From: Chryseobacterium aurantiacum
GTDB taxonomy: Bacteria; Bacteroidota; Bacteroidia; Flavobacteriales; Weeksellaceae
Direction: 5' to 3'
DNA: 64,000 nucleotides
Assembly: GCF_003020585.1 (NCBI RefSeq)
Contig: NZ_PXUE01000004.1
Span: 310,001 to 374,000, forward strand
This document shows, in pieces, positions 61,455 to 64,000 of this stretch (position 1 is the first letter of the stretch; each line of letters begins with the position of its first letter). The position numbers and the translations under genes were made by a program. The notes beneath the pieces were generated by a model that was not told the DNA's origin, made no database searches, and worked only from the letters and a program-made list of their open reading frames with translations.

Positions 61455-63251
61455 ATGAATCCTTCTTTAGAATTACAGCTCAAAACCTTACCATCCGAAC
61501 CCGGCGTTTATCGTTATTATGATAAAAACGAACAGCTCCTGTATGTCGGAAAGGCAAAAAATTTAAAGAAGAGGGTTCTCTCCTACTTCAATAAAAATCT
61601 ATCCGGGTATAGAATTAAAATAATGGTCGGTAAGATCCAGCGTCTGGAAACAACAATTGTGAACAGCGAATACGACGCCCTTTTACTGGAAAATAATCTG
61701 ATCAAGGAGCATCAGCCGTTTTATAACGTGATGTTGAAAGATGATAAAACTTATCCCTGGATTTGTATCAAAAATGAAGATTTTCCAAGAATTTTTCTGA
61801 CCAGAAATGTAATCAAGGATGGTTCTGAATATTATGGTCCTTATGCAAAGGTTCGTCCTGCAAAGATTTTATTGGATACCATTAAGCATATTTATAAACT
61901 CAGAACCTGCAACCTGAATCTTGCTCCCAACAAAATAGCCGAAGGAAAATATAAGGTCTGTCTGGAATATCATATCAAAAACTGTGAGGGTCCTTGTGAG
62001 GATCTTGAAAGCAAGGATGAATATGATGAAAAGATAGATTCCATCCGTGGGATCATTAAGGGAGATTTCCGAAAAGCAAAGGAATATCTGGTTAATCAAA
62101 TGATGAAACTGGCTTCTAATCTTCAGTTTGAAGAAGCTCAGATCATTAAGGAGAGATTGGATATCCTAGAAGACTATCAGGCCAAGAATACCGTTGTAAA
62201 CCCCAATATTGATGATGTAGATGTCTTTGGAATGACCAGTGATGAAACTGCCGCCTACATTAACTTCTTTAAGATAAGAAACGGAAATATCATTCAGAGC
62301 TTTACCACAGAGATCAAAAAAATTCTGGAAGAAACAGATGAAGATATCATGGAGGAAGCCCTTATTGAAATCCGACAGAAATTTTCATCCGATTCAAAGG
62401 AGGTTCTTCTCCCTTTCCACCTCTCTGTAGAAATTCCGAATGTGAAGCTTATTGTTCCTAAGGTTGGTGATAAAAAGCGAATTGTGGAGCTTTCTGAAAA
62501 AAATGCAAAGGAATATCGTCTTGAAAAACTGAAGCAGGTGCAGATTATTGATCCGGAAAGACATACCAACCGAATCATGGCTGAAATGCAGAAACTGCTC
62601 AGAATGCCTGTAGAACCAAGACATATTGAAGGATTTGATAACTCAAATATTCAGGGAACGAATCCTGTTTCTGCCTGTGTGGTTTTTAAAGATGGTAAAC
62701 CAAGCAAGGCTGACTACAGAATTTTCCATCCTAGAACAGTGGAAGGCCCTAATGACTTTGCCACAATGGAAGAAGTTATCTACCGCCGCTACAAAAGAAT
62801 GCTGGATGAGGGTGAAAATCTTCCACAGCTGATACTTATTGATGGAGGAAAAGGACAGTTATCATCCGCTGTAAAAAGCCTAAGGTTATTAGGACTTTAT
62901 GGAAAAATAACCATTGTAGGTATTGCCAAAAGGCTTGAAGAAATCTTCTTCCCGGAAGATCCTATTCCATTGTATCTTGATAAAAAATCTGAAACCTTAA
63001 AGATTTTGCAAAGAGTGCGGGATGAAGCTCACCGTTTTGGGGTAAAGCATCACAGAACAAGAAGAAAAAATTCTACCATAAAATCTGAATTGGAAGAAAT
63101 TCCAGGTGTAGGAGAAAAAACCATTGAATTATTACTATCCAAGCTTAAATCCGTTAAACGAATTAAAGAATCGAATTTGGAAACCCTAGAAGAGATTTTA
63201 GGAAAAAGTAAAGCTAAGGTGATTTGGGAATTTTTCAATACCAATGGCTGA
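61455..63251 (+). CDS. uvrC: UvrABC excinuclease subunit C
   Basis: Makes both incisions around DNA lesions in nucleotide excision repair. 598 residues. N-terminal GIY-YIG nuclease (about 14-90: EPGVYRYYDKNEQLLYVGKAKNLKKR), a Cys-rich cluster (CNLNLAP, CLEYHIKNCEGPC at about 150-180), UVR/UvrB-binding helix (about 200-235), RNase H-like C-terminal nuclease (HIEGFDNSN, ILIDGGKGQL) and tandem HhH (IPGVGEKTIELLL). Confidence 0.97.
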   Translation: MNPSLELQLKTLPSEPGVYRYYDKNEQLLYVGKAKNLKKRVLSYFNKNLSGYRIKIMVGKIQRLETTIVNSEYDALLLENNLIKEHQPFYNVMLKDDKTYPWICIKNEDFPRIFLTRNVIKDGSEYYGPYAKVRPAKILLDTIKHIYKLRTCNLNLAPNKIAEGKYKVCLEYHIKNCEGPCEDLESKDEYDEKIDSIRGIIKGDFRKAKEYLVNQMMKLASNLQFEEAQIIKERLDILEDYQAKNTVVNPNIDDVDVFGMTSDETAAYINFFKIRNGNIIQSFTTEIKKILEETDEDIMEEALIEIRQKFSSDSKEVLLPFHLSVEIPNVKLIVPKVGDKKRIVELSEKNAKEYRLEKLKQVQIIDPERHTNRIMAEMQKLLRMPVEPRHIEGFDNSNIQGTNPVSACVVFKDGKPSKADYRIFHPRTVEGPNDFATMEEVIYRRYKRMLDEGENLPQLILIDGGKGQLSSAVKSLRLLGLYGKITIVGIAKRLEEIFFPEDPIPLYLDKKSETLKILQRVRDEAHRFGVKHHRTRRKNSTIKSELEEIPGVGEKTIELLLSKLKSVKRIKESNLETLEEILGKSKAKVIWEFFNTNG

Positions 63252-63698
63252 TCATTTAAATTTTACGGGTAAGTTATTCACAAATATTTGAACTTTTAGC
63301 ATCAATCATTCATCACACTCTTATTTCCCAAATAAGAGATACAAATACTTAAAAACCCTTAAAAAAACACATAAAAAACAATGAAATGTAAATAATTTTA
63401 AAATTTATATTAAATAATAGTGTTATTTATATTTTTTTCGTAAATTAGTATTATTAATCAAAAGCAATAATACCATGAAAAAAATTCTCATTTTGTAAAT
63501 TTACCATTTATAATACCCGTTGGTAATATCCTTTATTTTAAATACATTTTTTTATTACTAATGGCTGCATTATTACATGACAACGTTGAAATACGAATGT
63601 ACATGTCTTAAAAAGAGAAAAAACACATCAACATATTAAAAACGAATAAGCTCTTTTTCAAGAGCTTATTTTATTTATATCGGGTAAAGAATTATTAT
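63252..63698. other. AT-rich intergenic region with gene-start remnants
   Basis: 447 bases, very AT-rich, no long ORF. ATG at 63475 gives MKKILIL then a stop: this looks like a truncated signal-peptide start. A 16-codon ORF follows (63561-63611, MAALLHDNVEIRMYMS). A perfect 11-bp terminator stem lies at the right end. Probably a decayed secreted-protein gene. Confidence 0.45.
63645..63672 (-). terminator. Terminator after the edge gene
   Basis: AATAAGCTCTT (63645-63655), loop TTTC, exact complement 63660-63670, with minus-strand T5 after a CG; 29 bases after the stop. Confidence 0.85.
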
Positions 63699-64000
63699 CT
63701 ATTTCGCAGAAAAAATTTCTTTAACATATCTTCCGTCTGCCTGTGGGATATCAATTACAATATTCCCGTTTTCAAAGTAGCCTATGGTAGTATTTCCGTC
63801 AGCCAGCTTTACAATAAATACATCTTTTCTGGATGTTGTTTTAAAAACAGCAAATGGTACTGAACTTCCTGATTTTGCCAAAATAAACTGATTAGCATCA
63901 ATTTGTATTTTCTGCAAATCTGTTTTACCGTTAGAATAATTGCTTGCAGTTGTTGCTACTGCTGCTACTGTTGAAACTGATGAAGTCGTTTTTTCAACAG
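63699..64000 (-). CDS. Hypothetical protein, C-terminal part (runs off window)
   Basis: The frame stays open from 63699 through the right edge, so about 100 residues of a longer protein are visible. A TTG codon at 63917 is not the start. Upstream residues are Ser/Thr/Ala-rich low complexity (KTTSSVSTVAAVATTASNYS), followed by a compact domain SGSSVPFAVFKTTSRKDVFIVKLADGNTTIGYFENGNIVIDI. Probably exported. Family unknown. Confidence 0.7.
   Translation of the reverse strand, partial: VEKTTSSVSTVAAVATTASNYSNGKTDLQKIQIDANQFILAKSGSSVPFAVFKTTSRKDVFIVKLADGNTTIGYFENGNIVIDIPQADGRYVKEIFSAK

Noticed and set aside
63699..63917. A complete 72-residue gene starting at TTG 63917
   Set aside because: The same frame continues without a stop to the window edge, so this is the C-terminal part of a longer gene, not a small ORF.

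Overview
The window looks like a chromosomal segment of a low-GC Flavobacteriia bacterium, most likely a Chryseobacterium-type Weeksellaceae. This rests on the gene families present (PorP/SprF, DUF5606, DUF3822, DUF2807, archaemetzincin lipoprotein, LemA plus TPM proteins), on many lipoproteins with a Bacteroidota-style lipobox, on near absence of Shine-Dalgarno sites, and on repeated TAnnTTTG boxes (the Bacteroidota -7 promoter element). It is mostly housekeeping DNA. I saw no insertion sequence, prophage, CRISPR array, tRNA or rRNA.

Layout. 0-3 kb: end of the nuo operon (nuoM, nuoN). 3.3-5.6 kb: a large GAF-like protein. 5.6-11.4 kb: an operon of an HD plus Pycsar-effector-type membrane protein with a bestrophin channel, divergent from a giant metallophosphoesterase/outer-membrane barrel lipoprotein. 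11.8-16.1 kb: secreted proteins, including three tandem paralogous lipoproteins. 16.1-18.8 kb: mazG, a DUF5606 gene, def, ruvX. 18.9-25.5 kb: phosphohistidine phosphatase, archaemetzincin, serine hydrolase, small secreted proteins, phosphodiesterase, Smr protein, DUF3822, rsmD. 25.5-26.6 kb: an HxlR/nitroreductase pair with a perfect inverted repeat. 26.6-33.7 kb: murI, hemW, porP/sprF, rluD-like, PASTA protein, ddl, coaD. 33.7-34.1 kb: a decayed four-helix-bundle gene. 34.1-40.5 kb: TRIC channel, TPR membrane protein, folA, lemA-TPM-TPM operon, KefF/KefC-like pair. 40.5-47 kb: DUF2807 lipoprotein, M3 peptidase, YchJ, SlyD-like isomerase, VF530 protein. 46.9-51.3 kb: sbcD-sbcC. 51.4-63.3 kb: luciferase-like oxidoreductase, DPP4-type peptidase, YceI, YgiD, subtilase, GNAT, hutH, uvrC. 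A secreted protein runs off the right edge.

The most unusual signal is a set of five intergenic arrays of degenerate heptanucleotide repeats (1608-1663, 33118-33205, 33677-34071, 35487-35521, 45603-45663). Each lies between two co-directional genes. Most have a purine-type half after the upstream stop and a roughly complementary pyrimidine-type half just before the next gene. One copy encloses a multiply frameshifted four-helix-bundle (S23/IVP-like) pseudogene, suggesting the arrays may be ends of, or solo remnants of, a repeat family associated with that gene. The second candidate system is the HD-PycTM/bestrophin operon, which carries a Pycsar-type effector domain with no cyclase in sight.

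All functional calls are from motif recognition only; no searches were run. Residue positions are approximate.
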